64,000 bases of DNA, from the NCBI RefSeq assembly GCF_002531825.1, contig NZ_NWSX01000010.1:62001-126000 (forward strand), in the 5' to 3' direction. Within the stretch, counting starts at the first letter, position 1, and the number at the start of each line of letters is the position of its first letter. Position numbers and translations under genes: made by a program. The notes under the pieces are model-generated. The model ran no database searches and was not told the DNA's origin. It worked only from the letters and a program-made list of their open reading frames with translations. This stretch comes from Rhizobium sp. J15. GTDB lineage: Bacteria; Pseudomonadota; Alphaproteobacteria; Rhizobiales; Rhizobiaceae. Below are positions 9,715-17,701 of this stretch, one piece after another.

Positions 9715-10615
9715 TCATCCCGCGGATTTCGAGGAAATCGCCCGGCGCTTTTCGCATCTCTGGCAGGCGCTGAACAGCCATGCCCATTCGCCTGATATCA
9801 GGAAGATGCTGATAGACAGGGTCCGGGACGCGCTCGACCGGGGCGAGGCTCGCTTCGGCGAGGCCGATCCCGCGATCATCGCCAACAGCTTCGTCTTGGA
9901 GGCGATGGTTCATGACGGCGCGGCGACCCAGGTCTATCGCGCCCGCCATCGCGATCTCGGAACGCTTCACGCCATCAAGATGCCGCGCCCCGACCATGCC
10001 GACGACCCCGTGCTCAGGAAACTCATCCTGCGCGAGGCCGAGATCGGCACGGCGCTCCGCCATCCCCATATCGCGGGAACGCAGACCGTCCTGCGGCTTG
10101 CCGACGGACGCCCTGCGCTCATCATGGAATGGCTCGGAAACCGGCTTGCGGATCTTTTGCAGGAAAGGCCGCTAACCCCGCGCGAAATCACTGATGTGAT
10201 GACTTCGGTGCTTTCCGGCCTCAAGGCCATCCACGCCGCCGGCCTCGTACATTGCGACCTGTCGCCGCTCAACCTTCTGTTCGATGGCGACCTCCCGCAT
10301 CTGAAGATCGCCGATTTCGGCATCGCGCTGAAAGCCGGATGCCGGCACGAAGAGTTCGATCTCGCCTTTGCCGGCCAGCCGGATTTCGCATCCCCGGAAC
10401 AGACGGCCGGCGGCCCGCTCGACGGACGATCCGATCTCTACGCGGCCGGGCGTCTGCTGGCCCTGCTGCTCAGCCATTGCAGCGCGGAGCGCGACGAAAA
10501 GTTGGAGGCTTTGGCGATCCGTCTGTCCCAGCCGAACCCGCAAGACAGGCCAGAAAATGCAGAGGCCGCCTTGCATCTGCTCGGCAGCCCCTGGAAATCT
10601 GGTGTTGTTTTTTAG
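9704..10615 (+). CDS. ppkA: T6SS-associated Ser/Thr protein kinase PpkA (ImpN-like)
   Basis: A 303-residue cytoplasmic Hanks-type kinase. A helical N-terminal extension (1-60) precedes the kinase fold. Visible motifs are the ATP-anchoring Lys92 (HAIK), an alpha-C Glu in LREAEIG, the catalytic loop HCDLSPLN (His183, Asp185, Asn190), DFG at 204-206 and an ASPEQ activation/P+1 segment. The catalytic loop has Cys instead of Arg before the Asp (a non-RD kinase). There is no transmembrane or periplasmic domain, unlike the Pseudomonas PpkA. In this gene order it should phosphorylate TssL so that TagH can bind, opposed by the PppA domain encoded just upstream. The stop codon overlaps the stop of the convergent export gene. 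Confidence 0.88.
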   Translation: MADDHPADFEEIARRFSHLWQALNSHAHSPDIRKMLIDRVRDALDRGEARFGEADPAIIANSFVLEAMVHDGAATQVYRARHRDLGTLHAIKMPRPDHADDPVLRKLILREAEIGTALRHPHIAGTQTVLRLADGRPALIMEWLGNRLADLLQERPLTPREITDVMTSVLSGLKAIHAAGLVHCDLSPLNLLFDGDLPHLKIADFGIALKAGCRHEEFDLAFAGQPDFASPEQTAGGPLDGRSDLYAAGRLLALLLSHCSAERDEKLEALAIRLSQPNPQDRPENAEAALHLLGSPWKSGVVF

Positions 10616-11751
10616 TTGCCGCTCGAGCCGGGGATCGGCGCTGCGGCCGTCGGCACGCTCTTCTGGTAGACGTTGAAGAACTTCGCGAAGTCCACCAGGC
10701 CGGCATTGCTGGCGTAGATGATATCGCCGTCCATCATCTGGAACCGCTGCATCAGCGCTAGATTGGAAACGTCCTTCATATTGACGCGGTAGATCGCCGG
10801 CTTGCTGCTGACCACGACCGGCGCTGCCGTCTTGGCATTCGCCGCCGCGACCTGGGTATAGACCGGCTGGTTGCGCAGCACATAGAAATTGCTCGCATCG
10901 GCCCGGTCGTCGAGCAGGCCGCCGGCGCGGCCGAGCGCCTGGGCCAGCGTCAGCCTGCCCGGTTCGAATTCGAACTCGCCGACGCTCTTGAAGGCGCCGA
11001 AGGCGGTGAAGGTCGGCGAATCCTTGTCGACGTAGATCTGATCATCCGGCAGCAGGTAGACATTCTGCTTGCTGTCGTCGATGACGCGCTGCAGCGGCAC
11101 GGTGGCGCGCTGCTTGCCGCGCATCAGCGTAACGGTGGCCGAGCCCGGCGCGGAAGATGCGCCGCCGGCAAGCGCGACCGCATCGAGCACACGCTCCTTG
11201 CGGGCGGTGAGCGGGAAACGCCCGGCGGAGCGCACGTCGCCATTGACGGTGACGCCGCTGGAGGGCCTGTCGACCACGGTGACGACGGCCTGCGGATTGA
11301 CGGCCGAACCCTTGAGGCCGGTGACGATGCGCGTCTGCAGCGCCTCGGTCGAGGAATCCACCACCCGCTGCTTGCCGACGAAGGGAAGCGTCACATTGCC
11401 TGTCGAATCGACGGTGAAGCGGCCGAGATTGAGGGTCTTGCTCTCAGTCGAAGAGAAAAGCCCGTCCTCGCCGGGATCGAGGAGCGTCACCTCGATGACG
11501 TCGCCGCGCCTGAGGCGCGTATCGGCAAATCCGCTCGAGCGCATGGCGCTGAGCCCGGCATCGGTGGAGGCATAGGCGAGCGGCGTGGCGGAAACCGGGC
11601 CCATCGGGGCTTCCGAAAGCCGTACAACCGGAATTCGTTCGTTGGTTTGCGGCGACGTGGCGTTGTAAAAACCACCAGCAGTTGGGCCATCCGATGGCCG
11701 GGCGCAGGCACTGAGAACCGCGACAAGGACGAACGGCGCCAACTTTCGCAT
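10612..11751 (-). CDS. Wza-like polysaccharide export lipoprotein
   Basis: A 379-residue predicted outer-membrane lipoprotein. The signal peptide ends in a lipobox (VLSAC, Cys near residue 16). The polysaccharide export domain follows (about 75-150: RRGDVIEVTLLDPGED, then NVTLPFVGKQRV), then SLBB-type beta-grasp repeats (NGDVRSAGRFPLTARKE and FGAFKSVGEFEFEPGR). Such proteins form the outer-membrane exit channel for capsule or exopolysaccharide. I chose ATG 11751 because AAAGGA sits six bases upstream; an in-frame ATG 18 bases earlier is possible. No chain-length regulator, flippase or glycosyltransferase lies nearby, so it is an orphan exporter here. Its terminal TAA shares two bases with the ppkA stop codon. 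Confidence 0.85.
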   Translation of the reverse strand: MRKLAPFVLVAVLSACARPSDGPTAGGFYNATSPQTNERIPVVRLSEAPMGPVSATPLAYASTDAGLSAMRSSGFADTRLRRGDVIEVTLLDPGEDGLFSSTESKTLNLGRFTVDSTGNVTLPFVGKQRVVDSSTEALQTRIVTGLKGSAVNPQAVVTVVDRPSSGVTVNGDVRSAGRFPLTARKERVLDAVALAGGASSAPGSATVTLMRGKQRATVPLQRVIDDSKQNVYLLPDDQIYVDKDSPTFTAFGAFKSVGEFEFEPGRLTLAQALGRAGGLLDDRADASNFYVLRNQPVYTQVAAANAKTAAPVVVSSKPAIYRVNMKDVSNLALMQRFQMMDGDIIYASNAGLVDFAKFFNVYQKSVPTAAAPIPGSSGN

Positions 11752-11956
11752 CACGTATCCTTTTGGCAATGTTGAGAGAATCGGAAAATATCAGCGGTGA
11801 ATGACCGAGCAATACCAGTTGCACGCGAAAAATCAATTGTGACAGTTCAGAGGCGCACTGCTGTGGCTAATTGGCAACCATTGTCCGGCGGCGGAACCAA
11901 ATCCTCAGCCGAGCTTTTCGTCGGGAACGAGCTTTCCGAACATGGCGGACGATCGA

Positions 11957-12304
11957 ATGGCCTTGCACATCAAACGGATCTACGAGCCGAAGGACGACAA
12001 GGACGGCACGCGCATCCTGATCGACAGGCTTTGGCCGCGCGGGCTGAGCAAGCAAGATGCGGCGGTCGATATCTGGCTGAAGGATATCGCCCCGAGCCCG
12101 GCGCTGCGGCGATGGTTCGGCCACGACCCGGCCAAATGGACCGAGTTCCAGCGCCGCTACCGCGACGAACTCGAAAAGAAGTCATCGGCCGTGGAAGACC
12201 TTAAACGCCATATCGGGAAATCGACGGCAACGCTTCTCTATGCGGCGAAAGACGCTGACCACAACCACGCGATCGTGCTTCGGCATTTCATCGGCAAGCG
12301 CTGA
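11957..12304 (+). CDS. DUF488 family protein (YeaO-like)
   Basis: A 115-residue small basic protein with the DUF488/YeaO signature KRIYEP near the N-terminus, then DGTRILIDRLWPRGLSK, WFGHDP, and the C-terminal LLYAAKD followed by NHAIVLRHFI. The biochemical function of the family is not established; members are small cytoplasmic proteins. The start at 11957 places the KRIYEP motif four residues in, as is usual for the family; an alternative ATG at 11942 would add five residues. It is a single gene, transcribed away from the export lipoprotein gene, followed by about 125 bases before the next operon. Confidence 0.8.
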   Translation: MALHIKRIYEPKDDKDGTRILIDRLWPRGLSKQDAAVDIWLKDIAPSPALRRWFGHDPAKWTEFQRRYRDELEKKSSAVEDLKRHIGKSTATLLYAAKDADHNHAIVLRHFIGKR

Positions 12305-12430
12305 CAAGCCATTTTGCCGGGACCAAAAAATCCGGGAACCTTTTGATCCGATCTGCATCCAATGCTCGCTTCCCAAGCGCACCACCGCTGCTGGGAGACG
12401 TTCCGTCCTATGACATAAGGGAGACAGATC

Positions 12431-12952
12431 ATGTTGAAACGAATTCTCGGCGCAGCCCTGCTTACGGCCTCGCTCGGCACGGCTTCGCTTGCCGCCGATG
12501 CCAAGCCGACCGACCCGCAAATCGCCCATATCGCCTACACGGCCGGCCAGATCGACGTCACCGCCGCGGAACAGGCGTTGAAGAAGAGCAAGAATGCCGA
12601 CGTCATCGAATTCGCCAAGACCATGGAGCGCGACCACAAGGCGGTCAACGATCAGGCGCTCGCCCTCGTCAAGACGCTGAAGGTAACGCCTGAGGACAAT
12701 GCCATCAGCCAGTCGCTGTCGACCCAGGCCAGCAAGGAATTGACGAGGCTCGACACGCTCGACGGCGCGGCATTCGACAAGGCCTATGTCGAAAACGAAG
12801 TCGCCTATCACAAGTCGGTCAATGATGCGCTTGCCAAGGTGCTGATCCCTTCGGCTCAAAACAAGGAGCTGAAGTCGCTTCTGGAAACGGGCCTGACCCT
12901 GTTCAAACAGCACCAGATGCATGCCGAACATCTCGCTTCGACGATAAAGTAG
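12431..12952 (+). CDS. Exported DUF4142 protein (ferritin-like four-helix fold)
   Basis: A 173-residue protein with a Sec signal peptide (first 22 residues, cleavage after SLAA). An all-alpha DUF4142 domain follows, with the usual early motif DPQIAHIAYTAGQIDVTAAE, the MERDHKAVNDQALAL helix and a C-terminal HQMHAEHL. It is predicted to be periplasmic; the family has a ferritin-like fold but no proven activity. A ribosome-binding site (AAGGGAGA) lies seven bases upstream of ATG 12431. It is the first gene of a three-gene unit with a cupredoxin and an ECF sigma factor, an arrangement that recurs in rhizobia and suggests an envelope stress response. Confidence 0.85.
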   Translation: MLKRILGAALLTASLGTASLAADAKPTDPQIAHIAYTAGQIDVTAAEQALKKSKNADVIEFAKTMERDHKAVNDQALALVKTLKVTPEDNAISQSLSTQASKELTRLDTLDGAAFDKAYVENEVAYHKSVNDALAKVLIPSAQNKELKSLLETGLTLFKQHQMHAEHLASTIK

Positions 12953-12959
12953 GCCGGCG

Positions 12960-13274
12960 ATGGGCTCGCTGATGAAATCGCTGCCGCTGCTCTCCGCCCT
13001 GCTTTGGGCGGGCGCTGCCCCGGCGGCGGACTATCACATCACCATATCAGGCATGAAATTCGGCCCGCCGCCTGCCGGGCTTAAGGTCGGCGATGTGATC
13101 GTCTGGCGAAACGATGATATATTCCGGCACACGGCAACGGCCCGCGACAAAAGCTTCGATATCGACCTGCCGCCGAAATCGGAGGGCCGCATGACGGTCA
13201 GCCGAGCGGGAGCGGTGGATTTCTATTGCCGCTTTCATCCCGCCATGACGGGCAAGCTGGAGGTCCGGCCATAG
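12960..13274 (+). CDS. Small periplasmic cupredoxin (plastocyanin/azurin-like)
   Basis: A 104-residue exported protein with a signal peptide through about residue 23 and a single cupredoxin domain. Type-1 copper ligands are all present in the expected order: His57 (FRHTA), Cys90 and His93 (YCRFHP), Met96 (AMTG). The short core resembles pseudoazurin/amicyanin-like electron carriers. It starts eight bases after the DUF4142 stop, so translation is coupled. Within the operon it probably acts as a periplasmic electron or copper carrier during the response driven by the sigma factor downstream; that role is inference. An internal Met5 is an alternative start. Confidence 0.82.
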   Translation: MGSLMKSLPLLSALLWAGAAPAADYHITISGMKFGPPPAGLKVGDVIVWRNDDIFRHTATARDKSFDIDLPPKSEGRMTVSRAGAVDFYCRFHPAMTGKLEVRP

Positions 13275-13317
13275 GCCGGACTCCGAAGGAACGACACAGC
13301 AAGCAGGCGCAGTTTCC

Positions 13318-14025
13318 ATGACAGCCATTCCGGTTCCGGCCCCGCAACACCGGCCTGACATATCGACGCTTTCCGATGTCGATCTCGTCTCGCTTGCAAA
13401 GACGGGCGATGAGTCCGCCATCCGCGCCTTGGTCCAGCGCCACAATCGTCGCCTGTTCCGCACCGCGCGCGCCGTCATTCGCAACGATGCGGAGGCGGAG
13501 GATGTCGTGCAGGCCGCCTACGTCAAAGCTTTTACCAATCTGGCTGCGTTCCGGGGCGAGGCCGAGCTTTCGACATGGCTGACCCGGATTGCGCTCAACG
13601 AGGCGCTCGGCCGGGTGCGAGCGCGGAAAAACACCACCGGGCTTGAGGAAATCGACATGCAGACGACGTCGCCGGGCGGCCAGCTATTGCAGTTTCCATC
13701 CTCCCTGCCGGCGGCCGATCCGGAAACCGAGCTGTCGCGAAGCCAGGCGCGGCATCTCCTGGAAAACGCGGTCGACGAACTGCCGGATGATTTCCGCGCT
13801 GTCTTCGTGCTGCGGGATGTCGAGGGCATGAGCACCGAAGAGGCCGCATCCTATCTCGGCATAAGGCCCGAAACCGCCAAGACCCGGCTGCACCGGGCGC
13901 GCAGGCTGATGCGCCAGTCGATCGAAAAACGTCTCTCGGGCGCATTCTCGGCGCTGTTTCCCTTCGATGGCGCCCGCTGCGCTTTCATGGCCGACCGCGT
14001 CATCGCCGCTCTTCGGCAGTCGTGA
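13318..14025 (+). CDS. ECF-family RNA polymerase sigma factor
   Basis: A 235-residue ECF sigma factor. Region 2 (about 25-95) contains the helix DAEAEDVVQAAYVKAF and FRGEAELSTWLTRIALNEAL. Region 4 (about 145-205) contains LPDDFRAVFVLRDVEGMSTE and the recognition helix ETAKTRLHRARRLMRQ. A C-terminal tail of about 35 residues with two Cys/Ala-rich segments is longer than the minimal form and could be regulatory. It is encoded 43 bases after the cupredoxin. No anti-sigma or zinc-binding anti-sigma gene is adjacent. Its 3' end overlaps the convergent aconitase gene by 26 bases. Confidence 0.88.
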   Translation: MTAIPVPAPQHRPDISTLSDVDLVSLAKTGDESAIRALVQRHNRRLFRTARAVIRNDAEAEDVVQAAYVKAFTNLAAFRGEAELSTWLTRIALNEALGRVRARKNTTGLEEIDMQTTSPGGQLLQFPSSLPAADPETELSRSQARHLLENAVDELPDDFRAVFVLRDVEGMSTEEAASYLGIRPETAKTRLHRARRLMRQSIEKRLSGAFSALFPFDGARCAFMADRVIAALRQS

Positions 14026-16606
14026 TGATATCCCGTAATATCAGCGGCAGAATTCCTCCGGCTTTGAGCGTTTCGACCTCGGCCATCGTCTCGATGGCGG
14101 CCGCCGCCGCAAACGAGATCCGATCGCCGCCGACCCGCCGGATGGTCACGCGGACAGGAGAGCGCGGCGCGACGAGGTGATCTTCCGCCGCGATCTCGAT
14201 GACGTCGCCGGCCGCGAGCTTCAGGGAAGCGGGCTCATATCCAGACGGCAGCCGCAGCGGCAATATTCCCATGCCGATGAGATTGGAGCGATGAATCCGC
14301 TCGAAGCTTTGCGCCAGCACGGCACGCACGCCGAGCAGCGACGCGCCTTTCGCCGCCCAGTCGCGCGACGAGCCCATGCCGTATCTTTCACCGGCGACGA
14401 TCACCACGGGCTGCTGCTCGGCCGCATATCGCTCCGCCGCCTTCCACAGGGGCAGGATTTCTTGCGACGGCCAATGGATGGTGGAACCGGCGGGGATCTC
14501 GCTCCCCAGCATGTTGCGAACCGTCCGGTTGGTGAAGAGGCCGCGAACCATGGCCTCCCAATTGCCGCGCCGGGAGGCATAGACATTCAGATCCATCGGG
14601 CTGTCGCCCATGCCGATCAGGTACCGGCCCGTTTCGCTCGCGGCGGGAATGGCGCCGGCCGGCGAAATATGGTCGGTGGTGATGTCGTCGCCGAGCACGA
14701 GCAGGGGCCGCGCCGCATAGGTTCCGAGCAGGCTTCCCTTGCCGACACCGGCGAAGGGGGGCCTGCGAATATAGGTCGAAGCCTCGTCCCAAGGAAAGAT
14801 CGTGGTTTCAGGGGCTTCGAGCTCCCGCCAGATCCGGCTGGCTTCCGCCTCGTCATAGGCCGGCGTGAAGTCATCAGGGTCCGACGCCGAAAGGAGGGCA
14901 TCGTCGATCTCGGAACTCTCAGGCCAGAGCATCGACAATGTGACCGGCTCGCCGGCCCCGGAATGGCCGATGATATCCTTCATGATGTCGAGTTCGACCG
15001 TGCCGGCGAGCGCGAAAGCGATCACCATCGGCGGCGAGGCCAGAAAGCCCGCCTCGAGCTGCGGATGGACCCGGCCGGGGAAATTCCGGTTTCCCGAGAG
15101 AACCGCGACCGGCAGGATGCCGCGCTCGGCCATTGCCGTGGAGATCGGCTCGGTCAGCGGCCCCGAATTGCCGATGCATGTCGTGCAGCCATAGCCGACG
15201 ATCCCGAAACCGACCGCCTCCAGATCGTCGAGCAGCCCCGAGCGCCGGAGATAGCGTTCGGCCGTCGGCGAGCCCGGAGCGAGGGAGGTCTTCACCCAAT
15301 GCGGCGGGCGCAGCCCGTAGGCCCTCGCCTTGCGGGCAAGCAGGCCGGCGGCGACGACCAGCCTCGGATCGGATGTGTTGGTGCAGCTGGTGATCGCGGC
15401 GATGGCGACCGCGCCGTCGTTCGGCCCGCCGGCAGCGGGCGCCGAGGCCTTTTTCATCGGGGCGATCGCCGCTTTGGTCGCGTTCGCGGCCAGCCGGTCC
15501 TGCGGCCGGGTCGGGCCCGCGAGGCTGGGCTCGACGAGCGACAGGTCGATCTCGACGATGCTCGTGTAGCGCGGCGCAGTGTCCGGATCGAACCAGAGGC
15601 CGGCACGGCGACAGTAGGTCTCGACCAGGCGGATCTGCGCCTCTGTCCGGCCGGTGGCGCGGAGATAGGCGAGCGTGTTGCGGTCGATGGGGAAATAGCC
15701 GCTATTGCCGCCGAATTCCGGCGTCATATTCGCGACAACAGCCCGGTCGCCCGCCGTCAGCGCCGACACGCCCGGCCCGAAGAATTCGACATATTTGTCC
15801 TGAAGATCGATCTTGCGAAGGATGTTGGTGACGACGAGCGCAAGGTCGGTCGCCAGCACGCCATCCTTCAATGCGCCCGACAGCCGCACGCCGACCACAT
15901 CGGGCACGCGAAGCGCGACCGGCATGCCGAAGAAAACGCTTTCGGCCTCCAATCCGCCCACGCCCCAGGCCAGCACCCCGATGCCGTTGATCATCGGCGT
16001 GTGGCTGTCGGTGCCGATCAGCGTATCCGGCGCAATCCAATTCCTGCCGTCCCGGGACATGACGCTCACCACCGTCGCCAGCCTTTCGAGGTTCAGCGTG
16101 TGCATGATGCCGGTGCCGGGCGGATGGACGTGGAAATCCGCGAGCGTATTCGTCGCCCATTTCATGAATCGGTAACGCTCGGCGTTGCGTTCGAATTCGC
16201 GCGCCATGTTGCGGGAGAGCGAACCGGCGCCGCCGAAGAAATCGACCGCCACCGAATGGTCGGTGGAGACGTCGACGCGCACGACCGGATTGAGCCGCGC
16301 CGGATCGGCGCCGGCTTCGGCCAGGGCCGAACGCATGCCGGCAATATCGACGAGAGCCGGGCCGCAGGTGGTGTCATGCATCAGAACGCGGTTGGGCAGG
16401 AACGGGATTTCCAGATCGCTGGTGCCGGTGTCGAGCCACCCGAGGATCGCGGCCCGCGCCCTTTCGGCATCCTGCCCCGCCGCACGCAGCACGTTTTCCA
16501 GCAGGATGCGATGGATGTAGGGAAGCCGTTCGAGATCGCCGCCGGCCGCCTTGGGCAGGTCGATGAAATCATATTCCCTCTCGTCGATCGTCATTTTGGA
16601 GATCAT
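14000..16606 (-). CDS. acnA: Aconitate hydratase, AcnA/IRP type
   Basis: An 868-residue aconitase-family enzyme. The [4Fe-4S] ligands are visible as SCTNTSDP and GCTTCIGNSGPL. Substrate and cluster motifs are present (HDTTCGPALVDIAGMR, IGTDSHTPMINGIGVL, GERYGMGSSRDWAAKGASLL), and the swivel domain follows the linker near residue 690. It interconverts citrate, cis-aconitate and isocitrate or a related tricarboxylate. I chose ATG 16606 because GGGAAGTG precedes it; an upstream in-frame start would add nine residues. Housekeeping aconitase is normally elsewhere in rhizobia, so this copy is probably a dedicated paralog that feeds substrates imported by TctCBA. A methylcitrate/methylaconitate-type activity cannot be excluded. 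The gene has an AT-rich site just upstream, shared with tctC. Confidence 0.85.
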   Translation of the reverse strand: MISKMTIDEREYDFIDLPKAAGGDLERLPYIHRILLENVLRAAGQDAERARAAILGWLDTGTSDLEIPFLPNRVLMHDTTCGPALVDIAGMRSALAEAGADPARLNPVVRVDVSTDHSVAVDFFGGAGSLSRNMAREFERNAERYRFMKWATNTLADFHVHPPGTGIMHTLNLERLATVVSVMSRDGRNWIAPDTLIGTDSHTPMINGIGVLAWGVGGLEAESVFFGMPVALRVPDVVGVRLSGALKDGVLATDLALVVTNILRKIDLQDKYVEFFGPGVSALTAGDRAVVANMTPEFGGNSGYFPIDRNTLAYLRATGRTEAQIRLVETYCRRAGLWFDPDTAPRYTSIVEIDLSLVEPSLAGPTRPQDRLAANATKAAIAPMKKASAPAAGGPNDGAVAIAAITSCTNTSDPRLVVAAGLLARKARAYGLRPPHWVKTSLAPGSPTAERYLRRSGLLDDLEAVGFGIVGYGCTTCIGNSGPLTEPISTAMAERGILPVAVLSGNRNFPGRVHPQLEAGFLASPPMVIAFALAGTVELDIMKDIIGHSGAGEPVTLSMLWPESSEIDDALLSASDPDDFTPAYDEAEASRIWRELEAPETTIFPWDEASTYIRRPPFAGVGKGSLLGTYAARPLLVLGDDITTDHISPAGAIPAASETGRYLIGMGDSPMDLNVYASRRGNWEAMVRGLFTNRTVRNMLGSEIPAGSTIHWPSQEILPLWKAAERYAAEQQPVVIVAGERYGMGSSRDWAAKGASLLGVRAVLAQSFERIHRSNLIGMGILPLRLPSGYEPASLKLAAGDVIEIAAEDHLVAPRSPVRVTIRRVGGDRISFAAAAAIETMAEVETLKAGGILPLILRDIITTAEERR

Positions 16607-16638
16607 AGTCACTTCCCGCATCCATCTGCACATGTTTA

Positions 16639-16658
16639 CATTATATGATTATAAAATG
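16639..16658. promoter_or_regulatory. AT-rich operator candidate upstream of the aconitase gene
   Basis: A 20-base AT-rich element with a near-palindromic core (TATGATTATA) lies about 33 bases upstream of the aconitase start. Its first 18 bases differ at one position from the element at 20767-20785 upstream of tctC. It is the best candidate binding site for the GntR regulator encoded between the two operons. Confidence 0.55.
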
Positions 16659-16719
16659 CAATTTGATATCACCATCGCCTCACCTCGTTCCGTAATCGAA
16701 TTACCGAGAACCTCGTGAA

Positions 16720-17604
16720 CTAGACCTTGGGCGCCTTGATCCGCCCGGCGCCCATGATGTGGGTGTAGAGAAATGCCGCCGCTTCGCTGCGCCTATCGCT
16801 TTCGAGCAGGTCGAGGATATGCAGATGTTCCGCCGTCTGCCTCGGCAGGCGGCTTCTGTCGATGGTGATGTGGTATTCGACCAGCCGCCGCAGCCTGTTG
16901 ATGCGCTTCAGGGAATCCAGGAAGAACTCGTTTTTCGAGCAGGCGACGAGCATTTCATGGAAATCGTTGTTGGCTTTGAATATCTCGGCGCGCGACCAGG
17001 TTTCGTATCCGCCGTCGCGCAACGCCGTCTGCGTCTCCCGCGCCTTGCGGAAGCCCTCCTCGTCGGGCTCGAATGTCGGCAGCAGCATCGCCTGCTGTTC
17101 GATCACCGCACGGAAGACATAGCCTTCCTCGTAACTTTGCCTCGATGTCAGCGTCTGACGGAACGACCATCCGTTGCCGGGAAGGCGTTCTATCCATCCT
17201 TCGTCGGCGATGCGATGCAGGACTTTCAAGAGCTTGGTGCGCGGCAGATCGTAGATCCGCATGAGTTCGTTTTCACTGACCCGCTCGGGCAGGGCACCGG
17301 AGAGCCGGTCCTCGGCGATTTTGAAATAGACCGCTTCGTCGCCATCCGGCCGCTCGTCGCCATCCGCCTTCGCCACCTCGATCTCGTTGCCATCCATGCC
17401 GAGGAAATATCCGCGATTGGGCTCGGCCCGGACGATGCCGCGCTCCTCCAGCTTGCGCAGCGCGCTCATGATCGGCGCACGAGAGACGCGGAACGTATCG
17501 GCGAGCATCTGCAGCGGCAGATGTTCACCCTTGCGCATCCCGTTGCTCTTCACGAATTCGATAATGCTCGTGCTGATCTGCGGTGAGAGGCTATTCCTTG
17601 CCAT
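16720..17604 (-). CDS. GntR-family regulator with two winged-helix segments and an FCD-like domain
   Basis: A 294-residue regulator. Residues 8-69 form a typical GntR winged helix (LPLQMLADTFRVSRAPIMSA, then LEERGIVRAEPNRGYFL). Residues 91-150 look like a second winged helix (VSENELMRIYDLPRTKLLKV, then IADEGWIERLPGNGW). The C-terminal part (about 158-280) is an all-helical FCD-like ligand domain (YVFRAVIEQQAMLLP, then FHEMLVACSKNEFFLDSL). I chose ATG 17604; a longer reading frame starting near 17736 would overlap tctA and gives unlikely sequence. It lies between TctA and the aconitase gene on the same strand and probably controls both through the AT-rich sites. The ligand may be a tricarboxylate. 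Confidence 0.8.
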   Translation of the reverse strand: MARNSLSPQISTSIIEFVKSNGMRKGEHLPLQMLADTFRVSRAPIMSALRKLEERGIVRAEPNRGYFLGMDGNEIEVAKADGDERPDGDEAVYFKIAEDRLSGALPERVSENELMRIYDLPRTKLLKVLHRIADEGWIERLPGNGWSFRQTLTSRQSYEEGYVFRAVIEQQAMLLPTFEPDEEGFRKARETQTALRDGGYETWSRAEIFKANNDFHEMLVACSKNEFFLDSLKRINRLRRLVEYHITIDRSRLPRQTAEHLHILDLLESDRRSEAAAFLYTHIMGAGRIKAPKV

Positions 17605-17701
17605 GTAAGTCCGGAGCCACTTCTTCTCTTCGACAACAGGAACGAGGCGTCCCGGCTGCCCGACATCATCCACAGCATGTCGCGCAACCGGCGCCACGAC
17701 G

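Noticed and set aside
12335-12339. GGAAC as the -35 element of a general-stress (EcfG-type) promoter for the DUF4142 operon
   Set aside because: No CGTT-like -10 is found 16-19 bases downstream; the nearest CGTT is about 55 bases away.
14177-16648. Long (823-codon) open frame antisense to the aconitase gene
   Set aside because: It is the shadow of a GC-rich gene: low-complexity Arg/Asp-rich translation, no family motif, and the opposite strand carries a complete aconitase.
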